Source: Acidobacteriota bacterium (lineage in GTDB: Bacteria; Acidobacteriota; UBA890; WLXD01). Taken from it: a stretch of 64,000 nt of DNA. Where the stretch lies: positions 462,460 through 526,459 of the forward strand of contig WLXD01000004.1 in NCBI GenBank assembly GCA_012103255.1. Direction: 5' to 3'. The position numbers and the translations under genes were made by a program. Under the pieces are notes generated by a model. That model worked only from the letters and a program-made list of their open reading frames with translations, did no database searches and was not told where the DNA came from. Of this stretch, positions 7,754 to 16,235 are shown in pieces; position 1 is the stretch's first letter, and every line of letters starts with the position of its first letter.

Positions 7754-10700
7754 CGCACTACTGGCGCACCAACGTCGCAGTTGGTCTGGCAGTCGCTGTT
7801 TGCGGCGCGGTACTCACCGGGGCTCTGCTGGTCGGCGACTCCGTACGGGGTAGCCTGCGCGATCTGACTCTTGATCGACTAGGAGCTCTCGACGTAGCCG
7901 TTGTCGGCGAGCGCTTCTTCCGTCGCGACCTACCCACGGAACTACTCGAGCAGCCCGACATGGGCGCTGCGTTCGATTCCGCCGCAGGTGCGATCCTTCT
8001 CCGGGGCAACGCGGTTCACGGGTCCACACGAGCGCGGGCGTCGCAAATCAACGTCATCGGGCTGGACGACGACTCGCGCAGCATGCTCGCGGATACGGAA
8101 GCATCGGATGTCTTCCGCCGTGAGGCCGAGACCGCGCCGGCGAGCGTGCAGAAGGATCTGAACAGTCCGTTCCCGCCCATCACCCTGAATGCGGCCCTCG
8201 CGGACACATTGGGCGCCACACTCGGCGATCAGGTCCTGTTGCGGTTCCAGATCGGCGCCGAGGTGCCGCGCGACACGCTTCTTGGCGAGCGGGAAACCGA
8301 CGAGGTCGTCGGCACCGTGCGAGGCGTCGTCGAGTCGATCATCCCGAACCGCGGCGTCGGGCGGTTCGACCTGTCGCCACATCAGGCGTTCCCGCTCAAC
8401 GCATACCTCGACATGGAGCGACTCCAGGCAGGCCTAGACCAAGCCGGCCGGATCAACGCTGTCTTTCTATCAGGGGCGCTCGAAGTCTCCGACGCAGCAT
8501 GGGAAGACCTCGCCAATGCGCTGACCCTCGAGGACGTCGGACTGCGGCTTCGGCCCGATCCCGCCGGATTCGTGGAAGTGAGTAGCGACGAATTCGTTCT
8601 GCGTAGCGCGCTCGTTGAGGCGACTGAGCGCGCTGCCGGCAACCTGGGCGTACCGACGCTACCGCTGCAGGCTTACCTCGCCAACGCGATGCGACGCGGG
8701 GCAGAGGTGGTTCCGTACTCGATGGTGCTGGCGTCCGATGCGCCGACGACTCCGACGCTCGGGCGTCTCGTCGACGTGGACGGCGAGCCGGCCGGAACGC
8801 TCGCCGACGACGAGATCCTGATCAACGCGTGGACGGCCGAGCAACTCGGCGCGGCTGCTGGCGACCAGCTCGAGATGGACTACTTCGTCGTGGGGATCGA
8901 TGAACGGCTCCGCAACGAGACGTCGTCGTTCAGGATCGCCGGCGTACTGGCCATGGATGGACTCGCTGCTGATCCGCAGGCGACGCCGGAGTATCCCGGC
9001 ATCGAAGGCGTGGACAATATCGCCGACTGGGACCCGCCCTTCCCGGTCGATCTCAGCGCAGTACGTGACGTGGACGAAGTCCACTGGGACGACTATCGCG
9101 GAGCTCCAAAGGCGGTGGTCTCCTCGGCCACCGGCGCGCGGCTGTGGGCGACCCGCTATGGCGCCACCACGGCGATACGCGTTGCCGTGCCGGAGGGCAT
9201 TGAGGCTGCCGCGTTCGCCACGCAGCTCGGCTCGGAGATCGAGGCCGCGATTTCCCCAGCCCAACTCGGATATCGATTCCTCGACGCCAAGGCGCGTGGA
9301 TTGGAGGGGGCAACCGGCGCCACGGACTTCGCTGGCCTCTTCATCGCGTTCTCCTTCTTCATCATCTTTGCGGCCCTGCTGATCGTGGCCATGCTGTTCA
9401 ACCTCGGCGTCGACGCGCGGGCACGCGAGGTGGGCACGCTACTGGCTCTTGGCTTTCCCGCACGCGTCGTGCGCAATCGATTGCTGGCCGAGTCAGCCGT
9501 GGTCGCGGCATGCGGCGCAGCTCTGGGAGCCGTGGCGGGCATTACCTACGCTCGTGCCATGTTGTGGGCGCTCACGACCTGGTGGCTCCCGGCGGTGGGC
9601 TCTCCGCTGCTGTTCCTGCATGTCCAGCCGGGCACGCTAGCGATCGGCTTCCTCCTGACGGTCGTGATCGCTCTCGGCACGATCTTCATCGCACTCCGCC
9701 GCCTGCGCGCGCTCCCTCCAACGCGCTTGCTTGTCGGGGACACGCGGCCTCAACAAACCGTGCGGCACGGCCCCGGCCGTTCACGCTGGCTGGCCCCGGC
9801 CGGCTTCGCCATTGGAATCGGCACTGTTGGTGCGGCGGTGGCAACGGGTAACGCTGCGAATCCTGGTCTCGCCTTCGGAGCTGGCGCCGCGCTGCTGGTC
9901 GGAGGCCTCGCCGCGTTTGCCTACTGGAACAACCGACCGCGCGCCCGAGTCGAGGTCGCACGGGGCGCTACCTGGCGCATGGCACTACGTAGCGCGGGAT
10001 GGAACCCCGGGCGCAGCCTGATCAGCGTTGCGCTCGTTGCATCGGCCTGTTTCGTGATCACCACCGTCGCCAGCAACACTCGCGATCCACGCAATGAGGA
10101 CGGTGTCGTCGAGGAAGGCGCCGGCGGCTACCGGCTACTCGCGTACACGGATGTGCCACTGCATCACAATCTGAACACCGCCGAGGGCCGCTTCGACCTC
10201 GGCTTCAGTGACGATGCGAGCGATGCCCTGGAGGGAGTGCGGATACACCAATTCCGCACCGTACCCGGCGACGACACGAGTTGCCTCAACCTCTACCAGC
10301 CGCAACGGCCGCGGCTGCTCGGTGCCCCTCAAGCGATGCTCGATGAGGGCGGCTTCCACTTCGCCTCGTCGCTTGCCGCCGACTATGGCGCCGAATCGCC
10401 ATGGGAGCTCCTGGCTCAGGACCTGGGCCCGGACGTCGTGCCCGTGATCGGGGATGCCAACTCGATGCAGTGGATCCTGAAGCTGACGCTTGGAAACGAA
10501 CTCGTGATCACGGACGAGCGCGGGCGGCCGCTCCGGATACGTCTGGTGGGTACGGTGAGCGAGAGCATCTTCCAGAGCGAACTGTTGATGTCGGAGGCAC
10601 ACCTGCTCCGACACTTCCCGAGCCGCAGTGGCTTCTCGTTCTTCCTCGTGGACGCCCCAGCCGGCAGCGAAGAGGAACTGGCGACGCTGCTCGAATCCTC

Positions 10701-11154
10701 GCTCGAACGATTCGGCTTCGACGCCATTTCGTCTGCGCAGCGGATCGCGGATTTCCTGATCGTGCAGAACACCTATCTCTCCACGTTCCAGGCTCTCGGT
10801 GGCCTCGGGCTGCTGCTCGGCACGTTCGGCCTTGGCGTGGTGCTCCTGCGCAACGTCATCGAACGCCGTGGCGAACTCGCGACCCTCCGCGCCGTGGGCT
10901 TCCCACGCGGCGCGCTCGCGCGGATGGTGCTCGCCGAGAACGTCGTGATGCTCATAGCTGGAATCCTCATCGGGGTGGGCGCCGCACTGGCCGCAGCCGC
11001 TCCCCGTGTCGTGCTCGGTGGACTCGCGCTACCGTGGACATCGTTGTTGTGGTCGGTCGTGGCCATCCTCGGCGTCGGCATGGCGGCCAGCCTTGGTGCG
11101 GTGTCGCTGACCTCCAGAATCCCGCTCCTGCCTGCACTGAAGGGAGAGAGCTAG
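7738..11154 (+). CDS. Very large FtsX-type ABC permease
   Basis: 1138-residue inner-membrane permease, much longer than the roughly 400 residues of LolC/E or MacB. A first helix (about 15-35) precedes a long periplasmic region to about residue 535. A membrane block follows (SFFIIFAALLIVAMLFNLGVD, then three or more helices to about 735). A second periplasmic region (about 755-1005) ends in another FtsX block (ALGGLGLLLGTFGLGVVLL to the C-terminus). FtsX landmarks are present in both halves, ARAREVGTLLALGFPARVVRNRLLAES and RRGELATLRAVGFPRGALARMVLAEN. It is therefore a tandem duplication of the FtsX unit. It should pair with the overlapping ATPase. The substrate is unknown. It overlaps the next gene by one base. 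Confidence 0.85.
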   Translation: MRRALAHYWRTNVAVGLAVAVCGAVLTGALLVGDSVRGSLRDLTLDRLGALDVAVVGERFFRRDLPTELLEQPDMGAAFDSAAGAILLRGNAVHGSTRARASQINVIGLDDDSRSMLADTEASDVFRREAETAPASVQKDLNSPFPPITLNAALADTLGATLGDQVLLRFQIGAEVPRDTLLGERETDEVVGTVRGVVESIIPNRGVGRFDLSPHQAFPLNAYLDMERLQAGLDQAGRINAVFLSGALEVSDAAWEDLANALTLEDVGLRLRPDPAGFVEVSSDEFVLRSALVEATERAAGNLGVPTLPLQAYLANAMRRGAEVVPYSMVLASDAPTTPTLGRLVDVDGEPAGTLADDEILINAWTAEQLGAAAGDQLEMDYFVVGIDERLRNETSSFRIAGVLAMDGLAADPQATPEYPGIEGVDNIADWDPPFPVDLSAVRDVDEVHWDDYRGAPKAVVSSATGARLWATRYGATTAIRVAVPEGIEAAAFATQLGSEIEAAISPAQLGYRFLDAKARGLEGATGATDFAGLFIAFSFFIIFAALLIVAMLFNLGVDARAREVGTLLALGFPARVVRNRLLAESAVVAACGAALGAVAGITYARAMLWALTTWWLPAVGSPLLFLHVQPGTLAIGFLLTVVIALGTIFIALRRLRALPPTRLLVGDTRPQQTVRHGPGRSRWLAPAGFAIGIGTVGAAVATGNAANPGLAFGAGAALLVGGLAAFAYWNNRPRARVEVARGATWRMALRSAGWNPGRSLISVALVASACFVITTVASNTRDPRNEDGVVEEGAGGYRLLAYTDVPLHHNLNTAEGRFDLGFSDDASDALEGVRIHQFRTVPGDDTSCLNLYQPQRPRLLGAPQAMLDEGGFHFASSLAADYGAESPWELLAQDLGPDVVPVIGDANSMQWILKLTLGNELVITDERGRPLRIRLVGTVSESIFQSELLMSEAHLLRHFPSRSGFSFFLVDAPAGSEEELATLLESSLERFGFDAISSAQRIADFLIVQNTYLSTFQALGGLGLLLGTFGLGVVLLRNVIERRGELATLRAVGFPRGALARMVLAENVVMLIAGILIGVGAALAAAAPRVVLGGLALPWTSLLWSVVAILGVGMAASLGAVSLTSRIPLLPALKGES

Positions 11155-11471
11155 TGACGGCCGGAAGCTGGGACGAGGTCTGGGAGGTCGTCCGCGAGAT
11201 TCCGGCCGGCAAGGTGATGAACTATGGCGGGGTCGCTCGTTTGCTCTCGCGGCCGCTGTCGGCGCGCGCCGTGGGCTGGGCCATGGCGGAGTGCCCCTCC
11301 GATGTGCCCTGGCACAGAGTCGTCAACGTGAAGGGCGTGTGCTCGACGGATGCCGTGGACGGCGCCGAAATCGGACGTCAGCGCCGGCGCCTCGAAGCCG
11401 AGGGTGTGACATTCGTCAACGGGCACGTTGATATGCGCCGTCACCTGTGGAGCCCGGAAGACGACGTCTAG
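11154..11471 (+). CDS. Alkyltransferase-like (ATL) DNA-binding protein
   Basis: 105-residue protein made of the C-terminal helix-turn-helix domain of O6-alkylguanine-DNA alkyltransferase. The usual PCHRV active site is replaced by PWHRVV with Trp53. This Cys-to-Trp change defines the ATL (Atl1/YbaZ) family, which binds O6-alkylguanine without repairing it and hands the lesion to nucleotide-excision repair. A GTG start at 11154 overlaps the permease stop by one base and gives a protein starting at the normal family N-terminus. An open extension upstream in this frame overlaps the permease and looks non-coding. It converges on an Ada-like MGMT gene with a 3-base gap. Confidence 0.85.
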   Translation: MTAGSWDEVWEVVREIPAGKVMNYGGVARLLSRPLSARAVGWAMAECPSDVPWHRVVNVKGVCSTDAVDGAEIGRQRRRLEAEGVTFVNGHVDMRRHLWSPEDDV

Positions 11472-11474
11472 CCG

Positions 11475-12347
11475 TCAGCCGACGCTCGCCGCCGGCGCCT
11501 CCATCTCGCGCTGCGCCTGTTCCCACGCCAGCATCGACTGCTTCCTGGTGACTCCCCATCGATAGCCTCCATGATCCCCGGTGGCGCGGATCACCCGATG
11601 GCATGGGATGAGATAGCCGACGGGATTGGCGCCCACTGCCGATCCCACTGCGCGAGCGGCGCCGGGCGCACGAACGGCGCTGGCGATGCTGCCGTAGGAA
11701 GCAACTTCACCAAACGGGATCTCCAGCAGCGCCCGCCAGACGCGCAACTGGAAGTTGGTGCCGCGTAGCAACAATCGCACGCGCGACTCGGCCCTCCTGT
11801 CTTCGAACACGTCCGCAAGAACATCGGCTGCGTGCGCGTCGTCTCGTACCAGCGTCGCGCCGCTCCACGTGCTGCGGAGCTCCGTTTCGGCCGCTGATGC
11901 GTCGCCCAGGAACTGCAGCGTCACAATGCCGCGTGCTGTCGCGCCCACGAAGCACACGCCGAAAGGCGATTCGCCGATGCCAAAACGAACCTCGAGCCCA
12001 GCGCCTCGGCTCTTGTATTCACCGGGCGTCACAGCGTCGGCCGCGACGAACAGATCGTGTAGCCGCGACGGACTCGAAAGCCCGGTCTCGAACGTGGTCT
12101 CGAGGAGGCTCGCGTCGCCGTCCAGGACCGTCTTCGCATGTTCAACCGTGAGGTACTGGAGAAAGCGTTTCGGCGAAACTCCCGCCCACTCCGTGAATAG
12201 ACGCTGGAAATGGAACGGCGATAGCCCCACGTGCTCCGCCACCTCGTCGAGATGCGGCTGCTGCGTCGAACGCTCGCGCAGGTAGTCGATCGCCTGTGCG
12301 ACGCGCGCGTATTGAGATGAGTTCATGCCGGTCCTCGCGATGTTCAC
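11475..12347 (-). CDS. Ada-like AraC-domain/methylated-DNA-cysteine methyltransferase
   Basis: 290-residue fusion of an AraC-type helix-turn-helix domain (about 12-115, with LSPFHFQRLFTEWAGVSPKRFLQY) and an MGMT domain (about 120-280) that has the active-site PCHRVI with Cys249 and GGYRWGVTRKQ near the end. It lacks the N-terminal zinc/four-cysteine Ada domain that senses phosphotriesters. It should therefore repair O6-methylguanine by suicide transfer and may also regulate transcription, as in shortened Ada/AdaB-type proteins. The start may be GTG at 12347 or ATG at 12326. Both have purine-rich upstream sequence, and the latter has CGAGGACC at good spacing. It is encoded tail to tail with an ATL gene. 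Confidence 0.85.
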   Translation of the reverse strand: MNIARTGMNSSQYARVAQAIDYLRERSTQQPHLDEVAEHVGLSPFHFQRLFTEWAGVSPKRFLQYLTVEHAKTVLDGDASLLETTFETGLSSPSRLHDLFVAADAVTPGEYKSRGAGLEVRFGIGESPFGVCFVGATARGIVTLQFLGDASAAETELRSTWSGATLVRDDAHAADVLADVFEDRRAESRVRLLLRGTNFQLRVWRALLEIPFGEVASYGSIASAVRAPGAARAVGSAVGANPVGYLIPCHRVIRATGDHGGYRWGVTRKQSMLAWEQAQREMEAPAASVG

Positions 12348-12513
12348 TCGAATCCTCTCCTGTCGAAGGTAGTGACGCCAGACTAGGAGTCGATCCGCAG
12401 CGCTTCGACCCGGTTCTTGCGGTTCGTCTACTTTCCCAAATCGCTGATTTCTGCCGTTCGACGAAACCTAAGTACCGATTTTTGCGAACTAAATACACAG
12501 AGAGACACAACCA

Positions 12514-12622
12514 ACTGGATAGACCGAACGTCTAAACAACTGAAGACGACGAACCGCGGGTCGCCGGGGCATAGCACGGGGAACTCGGCGACCCGCGGCT
12601 GACATTTACTGGATGGACCGAA
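12514..12622. repeat. Pair of 15-bp direct repeats
   Basis: ACTGGATAGACCGAA at 12514-12528 recurs as ACTGGATGGACCGAA at 12608-12622, with one mismatch and a start-to-start distance of 94 bases. The two copies bracket the hairpin at 12554-12598. The stretch 12348-12626 holds no convincing gene and its first 150 bases are clearly less GC-rich than the surroundings. The repeats could be paired operator sites or the footprint of an insertion. The function is unknown. Confidence 0.4.
12554..12598. other. Perfect 12-bp stem hairpin
   Basis: CCGCGGGTCGCC at 12554-12565 is the exact reverse complement of GGCGACCCGCGG at 12587-12598, enclosing a 21-base loop. There is no T-tract after either arm, so a classical intrinsic terminator is unlikely. 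It lies between the divergent Ada-like gene and a small downstream open frame. It may be part of a small RNA or leader. Confidence 0.5.
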
Positions 12623-12626
12623 GCCA

Positions 12627-12833
12627 ATGATCAGCGCCGCAATCTCGACAGCACTCGTAGCCATGGCACTCTGGGCCGGTTATGCCGTTGTGCGAACCGC
12701 GATCGAATTGAGGGAAGAGCTTCGCGTCCCGGTCCGGCACGACTCGCATGCGACGACGCTTCCGCAGTCGCGCAGCCGCTATGGCCGGCAGATCCGGAGG
12801 CCGCGCCGTCGTGGGCTCCGTCGCGTCGCCTAG
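12627..12833 (+). CDS. Small putative membrane protein
   Basis: 68-residue open frame with one hydrophobic helix near the N-terminus (about 3-24, AAISTALVAMALWAGYAVV), a short acidic patch (IELREEL) and a strongly basic C-terminus (RQIRRPRRRGLRRVA). I recognise no family. No good ribosome site precedes the ATG, but the hydrophobic start followed by a basic cytoplasmic tail looks plausible for a small inner-membrane protein. It ends 16 bases before the stop of the convergent ZIP gene. It could be spurious. Confidence 0.35.
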   Translation: MISAAISTALVAMALWAGYAVVRTAIELREELRVPVRHDSHATTLPQSRSRYGRQIRRPRRRGLRRVA

Positions 12834-12849
12834 CGCCCCTTGAGGCCGC

Positions 12850-13578
12850 TCAGAGGAGTCGCTGGAAGGCGACCATGGCGATGAGTGACAGGCTCACGAG
12901 CACGCCTACGTTGGCGCGATTGCCCTCCTCGTAGGCTTCGGGCAGCAGCTCCACCAGCACCATGAAAACCATGGCGACGGCGGCAAATCCCATGCCGTAG
13001 GGCAAGGCTGGCGCAAACGCGTCGACGAAGAGAAACGCCGGAACCGCCACGATCGGCTGCGGTAGCGAAGAGAAGAAGCTCCACCACGCGCAAGCTCCCA
13101 GGCTCGCACCCTGCGGCCGCAATACCGCCGAGATCGCCAGCCCCTCGGGCACGTTGTGCACCGCGATGGCGGTAGTAATTACCGTCGCCAACACCGCGCC
13201 GCCGGCAAAGGAGGCCCCTATCGCTACCCCCTCGGCGATCGAATGAACCGTCATCACGACAACAATCAGGACCATGCGCCGGGCTCCGGCCCCGCGCACC
13301 TCGCCGAACTCGAGGTCGTGCCCATCGAGAATGCGCTTCGTAGCCAGGATGAAGACCACGCCGGCGAGCCCGCCGAGCCCGGTCTGCCAGGCGCCGATGG
13401 CTGTCCCTTCGGCAACCAGCCCGAAGCAAGCTCCCAGCATGAGACCGCTCGCGACGGCGTTCGAAGCCGAGAGCACTCTCGCCGACACGGTCCGGACAAA
13501 CGCAAACGGTACGGCGCCGAGCGCAGTGGCGAGGGCAGTCACCATGCCGTACACGAAGACAGTCCATGTAGCGCTCAT
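12850..13578 (-). CDS. ZIP family metal transporter (second of a pair)
   Basis: 242-residue inner-membrane protein with about eight helices. The ZIP signature helices are visible: VMTVHSIAEGVAIGASF in TM4 and IAVHNVPEGLAIS in TM5, where the histidines, asparagine and glutamates form the binuclear metal site. It should move zinc, iron, manganese or a related divalent cation. The ATG at 13578 overlaps the stop of the upstream ZIP gene (ATGA). The open frame continues far upstream in another register over the partner gene, but that extension is not protein-like. Confidence 0.8.
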   Translation of the reverse strand: MSATWTVFVYGMVTALATALGAVPFAFVRTVSARVLSASNAVASGLMLGACFGLVAEGTAIGAWQTGLGGLAGVVFILATKRILDGHDLEFGEVRGAGARRMVLIVVVMTVHSIAEGVAIGASFAGGAVLATVITTAIAVHNVPEGLAISAVLRPQGASLGACAWWSFFSSLPQPIVAVPAFLFVDAFAPALPYGMGFAAVAMVFMVLVELLPEAYEEGNRANVGVLVSLSLIAMVAFQRLL

Positions 13579-14303
13579 CCGCGCAGCACCCCGTGCAGCA
13601 ACCCGAAGGTCCACAGCGCGAGCACGACCGTGAGTGCGATGCTCTTCGCGCCTGCCCCCTCGTAGGCGTCCGGGAGCAGATCCACCAACACCAGGTAAAC
13701 CAGTGCCCCCGCCGCAAACCCCAGCAGGAGCGCCAATCCGGCAGGCCATCTGAGCAAGGCCAGGTAAGTTCCGAGCGCCAGGATCACCTGACCGCTGTTC
13801 GCCGCCACGCCAAGTACGGCGGCGCGCTGCAGGGAAGCTCCGCGCGCCTGCAGAACGGCACCCAACAGAGTACCCTCCGGCACGTTGTGAAGCGCCAGGG
13901 CCACGGCCACGAAAACGCCGAACGCTATGTCCTGCGCCATCGCCGCGCCAATTGCCGCGCCTTCTGCTGCCGCGTGGATCATGCCAACGCGCAGCACGTT
14001 GCGACCGTAGGTATCGGTGACGGCATCCAGTTGATGCAGGCGTATGTCCCGTGCACCGATTGCCACCCGCGCGAGGTGCAGAACACCGATCCCGGCCACG
14101 GCACCCAGCGCCATCTGGAGCGTGGTCGATCGCGGCACCGATTCCACCAGAGCGAACGAGGCGGCGATCATCAACCCGCCAGCGAGCGCGCTCGACCAGG
14201 CCATCCAACGGGAGGCGGGACGGCCGCTCCGCAGCGGCAGGATCCCCAATGCCGTCGCGCCGGCGGCCGCACTCGCGGCCAGCACAACCATCATCCACGG
14301 CAT
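13575..14303 (-). CDS. ZIP family metal transporter (first of a pair)
   Basis: 242-residue membrane protein with about seven or eight helices and the ZIP motifs GMIHAAAEGAAIGAAM (TM4) and ALALHNVPEGTLLGA (TM5). It also carries YLVLVDLLPDAYEGAG near the end, close to the MVLVELLPEAYEEGN of its downstream partner, so the two are paralogues. The HNVPEG box is intact. GGAGG lies 9-12 bases upstream of alternative GTG 14306 and ATG 14303 starts; a GTG at 14336 is also in frame. The two genes overlap by four bases and may encode subunits of one transporter or two separate carriers. Confidence 0.8.
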   Translation of the reverse strand: MPWMMVVLAASAAAGATALGILPLRSGRPASRWMAWSSALAGGLMIAASFALVESVPRSTTLQMALGAVAGIGVLHLARVAIGARDIRLHQLDAVTDTYGRNVLRVGMIHAAAEGAAIGAAMAQDIAFGVFVAVALALHNVPEGTLLGAVLQARGASLQRAAVLGVAANSGQVILALGTYLALLRWPAGLALLLGFAAGALVYLVLVDLLPDAYEGAGAKSIALTVVLALWTFGLLHGVLRG

Positions 14304-14468
14304 CACGTCCGAGCACCTCCGGTTGAGCGAGCGCACAGATTGTACGCCTTGGGCGACAGCGTGGGCCCGAAAACGAGTTTCTGGGGTCGTCTCTTGTCGA
14401 ACCGATGCCGGATGCGAAATGATTCGGCCGTCTCTTGCCGTTTGCCCCGCTACTCAAGGAGTCTTCAA

Positions 14469-15302
14469 GTGTCGAAAATGTCGCAGTCGTGGCGCGGGCG
14501 CGGTGCAGTCCTCGCAACAGTCCTCTTTGGCCTCGCCGTTCTTGCGGGACCATTCGCGATTTCCAACGCCGAAGGACAGACGGTAGGCCGCGCCGGATCT
14601 AGCGCCGGACAGGAGGGCCAGCTCGGAATACCGCAGACACCGCGCAATTTGCAGATCCTCCCGGCCGACATGTCGACGCGAGCAGTGATCGGTGTGATGC
14701 GAGGGATGACCGGCGCGCTCGGCACCCGCTGCACCCATTGCCACGTGGGCGACAATCCACGTGATCTGAGCACGGTCGACTTCGCATCCGACGAAAAGGA
14801 GACCAAGCGAGTTGCCCGCGTGATGATGCAGATGGTGGGCAACCTCAACGACGATCTCCTCCGCCCCGGTCTCATGGAAGCCGGCCGCGCGGAGGCGATG
14901 GAGGTCACCTGCCAGACCTGTCATCGCGGCAACACGCGCCCGGTTCGACTCCAGGACGTCCTCGCCGAACGCCACGAGAGCGAAGGGACGGACAGCATGA
15001 TGGAGCTGTACGAGGAGCTCTACGAGCGGCACTACGGCTCAGCGGTATACGACTTCAGCGAAGGGTCGTTGATTCGGACGGCAGGCAGGCTGGCTCGCGC
15101 CGGCGACGTAGAAGCCGGCCAGGCGTTGATCGACCGCAATCTCGAGCTCTACCCGACTTCGATCAACACCTACTTCAGCTGGGGCCAGACGCTGGAGGCG
15201 GCGGGAGAGAACGAACGCGCGCGGGCATCCTGGGAAAAGTGCCTGGAACTCAATCCGGCAGCTACCTGGTGCCAGAACGCCATCAACGGACTCGACCAGT
15301 AG
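14469..15302 (+). CDS. Exported dihaem cytochrome c, reaction-centre cytochrome family
   Basis: 277-residue protein with a signal sequence (about residues 4-38, hydrophobic LATVLFGLAVLAGPFAI) and two CxxCH haem sites, CTHCH and CQTCH. The intervening arrangement (LPADMSTRAVIGVMRGMTGALGTRCTHCH) matches the photosynthetic reaction-centre cytochrome c subunit family, here with two rather than four haems. The C-terminal 90 residues look like a TPR pair (AGDVEAGQALIDRNLELYPTS, GENERARASWEKCLELNP). Members of this family are common in non-phototrophs, and no photosynthesis gene is visible here. The GTG at 14469 has AAGGAG seven bases upstream; an ATG at 14478 is the alternative. Confidence 0.8.
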   Translation: MSKMSQSWRGRGAVLATVLFGLAVLAGPFAISNAEGQTVGRAGSSAGQEGQLGIPQTPRNLQILPADMSTRAVIGVMRGMTGALGTRCTHCHVGDNPRDLSTVDFASDEKETKRVARVMMQMVGNLNDDLLRPGLMEAGRAEAMEVTCQTCHRGNTRPVRLQDVLAERHESEGTDSMMELYEELYERHYGSAVYDFSEGSLIRTAGRLARAGDVEAGQALIDRNLELYPTSINTYFSWGQTLEAAGENERARASWEKCLELNPAATWCQNAINGLDQ

Positions 15303-15314
15303 ACGGTAGGCCGG

Positions 15315-16133
15315 CTACTCGCGGACGAAGCGCACTTCGAACAGCTTGGGCCAGAGCTTTCCGGTGATCCAGATACGTCCGGTGTCCGGATCGTATGCGA
15401 TCCCGTTGAGAACGGATTCGGGGTCTGGCAACGAGTTCGTATCGAAGATGCCCGACATATCGACACGACCGATCACGCGGCCATCGCGCGGCGAGATTCG
15501 GAGAATCTCCCAGCTGTGCCAGACGTTGGCGTAGATGTCGCCGTCGATGTACTCGAGCTCGTTTACCTGATCGATGATCCCGTTTGCGTCGTGCACCTGG
15601 ACCGTACGGCTGGGCTGCATCGTCGCCGGATCGATGAAATACAGGTTCGCTGTGCCGTCGCTCTGGATCAGCGATTCGCCATCGCTCGTCAGGCCCCACC
15701 CCTGGGTGAACTGCCTGAACTGCTCGACCACTTCGAATGACTCGAGGTCGTAGATGAACCCGAGGCCCGACGTCCAGGTGAGCTGATAGACCCGCCCGTC
15801 GTGCAGCGCGATGCCCTCACCAAACAGCACCGGACTCAGGTCTGAGCGCTGCTCCACGCGGCCCGACTCGATATCGACCCTGCGTACGCTCGACTGTCCA
15901 CGCCGGCCCGTTCCCTCATAGAGGAAACCGTTGTGGAACGTGAGCCCCTGGGTAAAGGCGGAAGCGTCGTGCGGGTGTTCGCGAACCACCTGGAAGGTCT
16001 CGAGCACTTCCTGGCCGGCCGACGCCGTCGACGCTGGCTGGCTCGGCGTGTCGGACGCCGTCTCGGTGCCCGGTGAGCACCCGACCATCACCATCAGTGC
16101 TGCGGACGTTCGAATTAGCTTGGTCATACTCAT
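15315..16133 (-). CDS. Glutaminyl-peptide cyclotransferase lipoprotein
   Basis: 272-residue lipoprotein: basic start, hydrophobic segment and lipobox VMVGC with Cys19, followed by a Thr/Ser/Ala linker. The mature part is a five-bladed beta-propeller of the bacterial/plant-type glutaminyl cyclotransferase family, seen in REHPHDASAFTQGLTF, YEGTGRRGQS, GEGIALHDGRVYQLTW, VNELEYIDGDIYANVWHS and LNGIAYDPDTGRIWITGKLWPKLFEV. It would cyclise N-terminal glutamine of exported peptides or proteins to pyroglutamate at the envelope. It converges with the cytochrome gene and starts about 100 bases from the divergent padR gene. Confidence 0.88.
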   Translation of the reverse strand: MSMTKLIRTSAALMVMVGCSPGTETASDTPSQPASTASAGQEVLETFQVVREHPHDASAFTQGLTFHNGFLYEGTGRRGQSSVRRVDIESGRVEQRSDLSPVLFGEGIALHDGRVYQLTWTSGLGFIYDLESFEVVEQFRQFTQGWGLTSDGESLIQSDGTANLYFIDPATMQPSRTVQVHDANGIIDQVNELEYIDGDIYANVWHSWEILRISPRDGRVIGRVDMSGIFDTNSLPDPESVLNGIAYDPDTGRIWITGKLWPKLFEVRFVRE

Positions 16134-16208
16134 GCGCCCAGTATGCCGCGTCGGCGACGACGATGCGCTAACCCCGCGAACGGATCGAGGATGTGTAGAT
16201 TTGCCTTA

Positions 16209-16227
16209 TGTGCTCATTTTGAGCACA
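16209..16227. promoter_or_regulatory. Palindromic operator candidate upstream of padR
   Basis: TGTGCTCA, three T, TGAGCACA: a perfect 8-bp inverted repeat ending 8 bases before the padR ATG at 16236. PadR-type regulators bind palindromes in their own promoters, so autorepression by the gene product is the likely use. The position would also block the ribosome site or transcription start. Confidence 0.6.
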
Positions 16228-16235
16228 ATGGACAC

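Noticed and set aside
14469-15302. Evidence for phototrophy
   Set aside because: Based only on a family name; no reaction-centre, bacteriochlorophyll or carotenoid gene is present.
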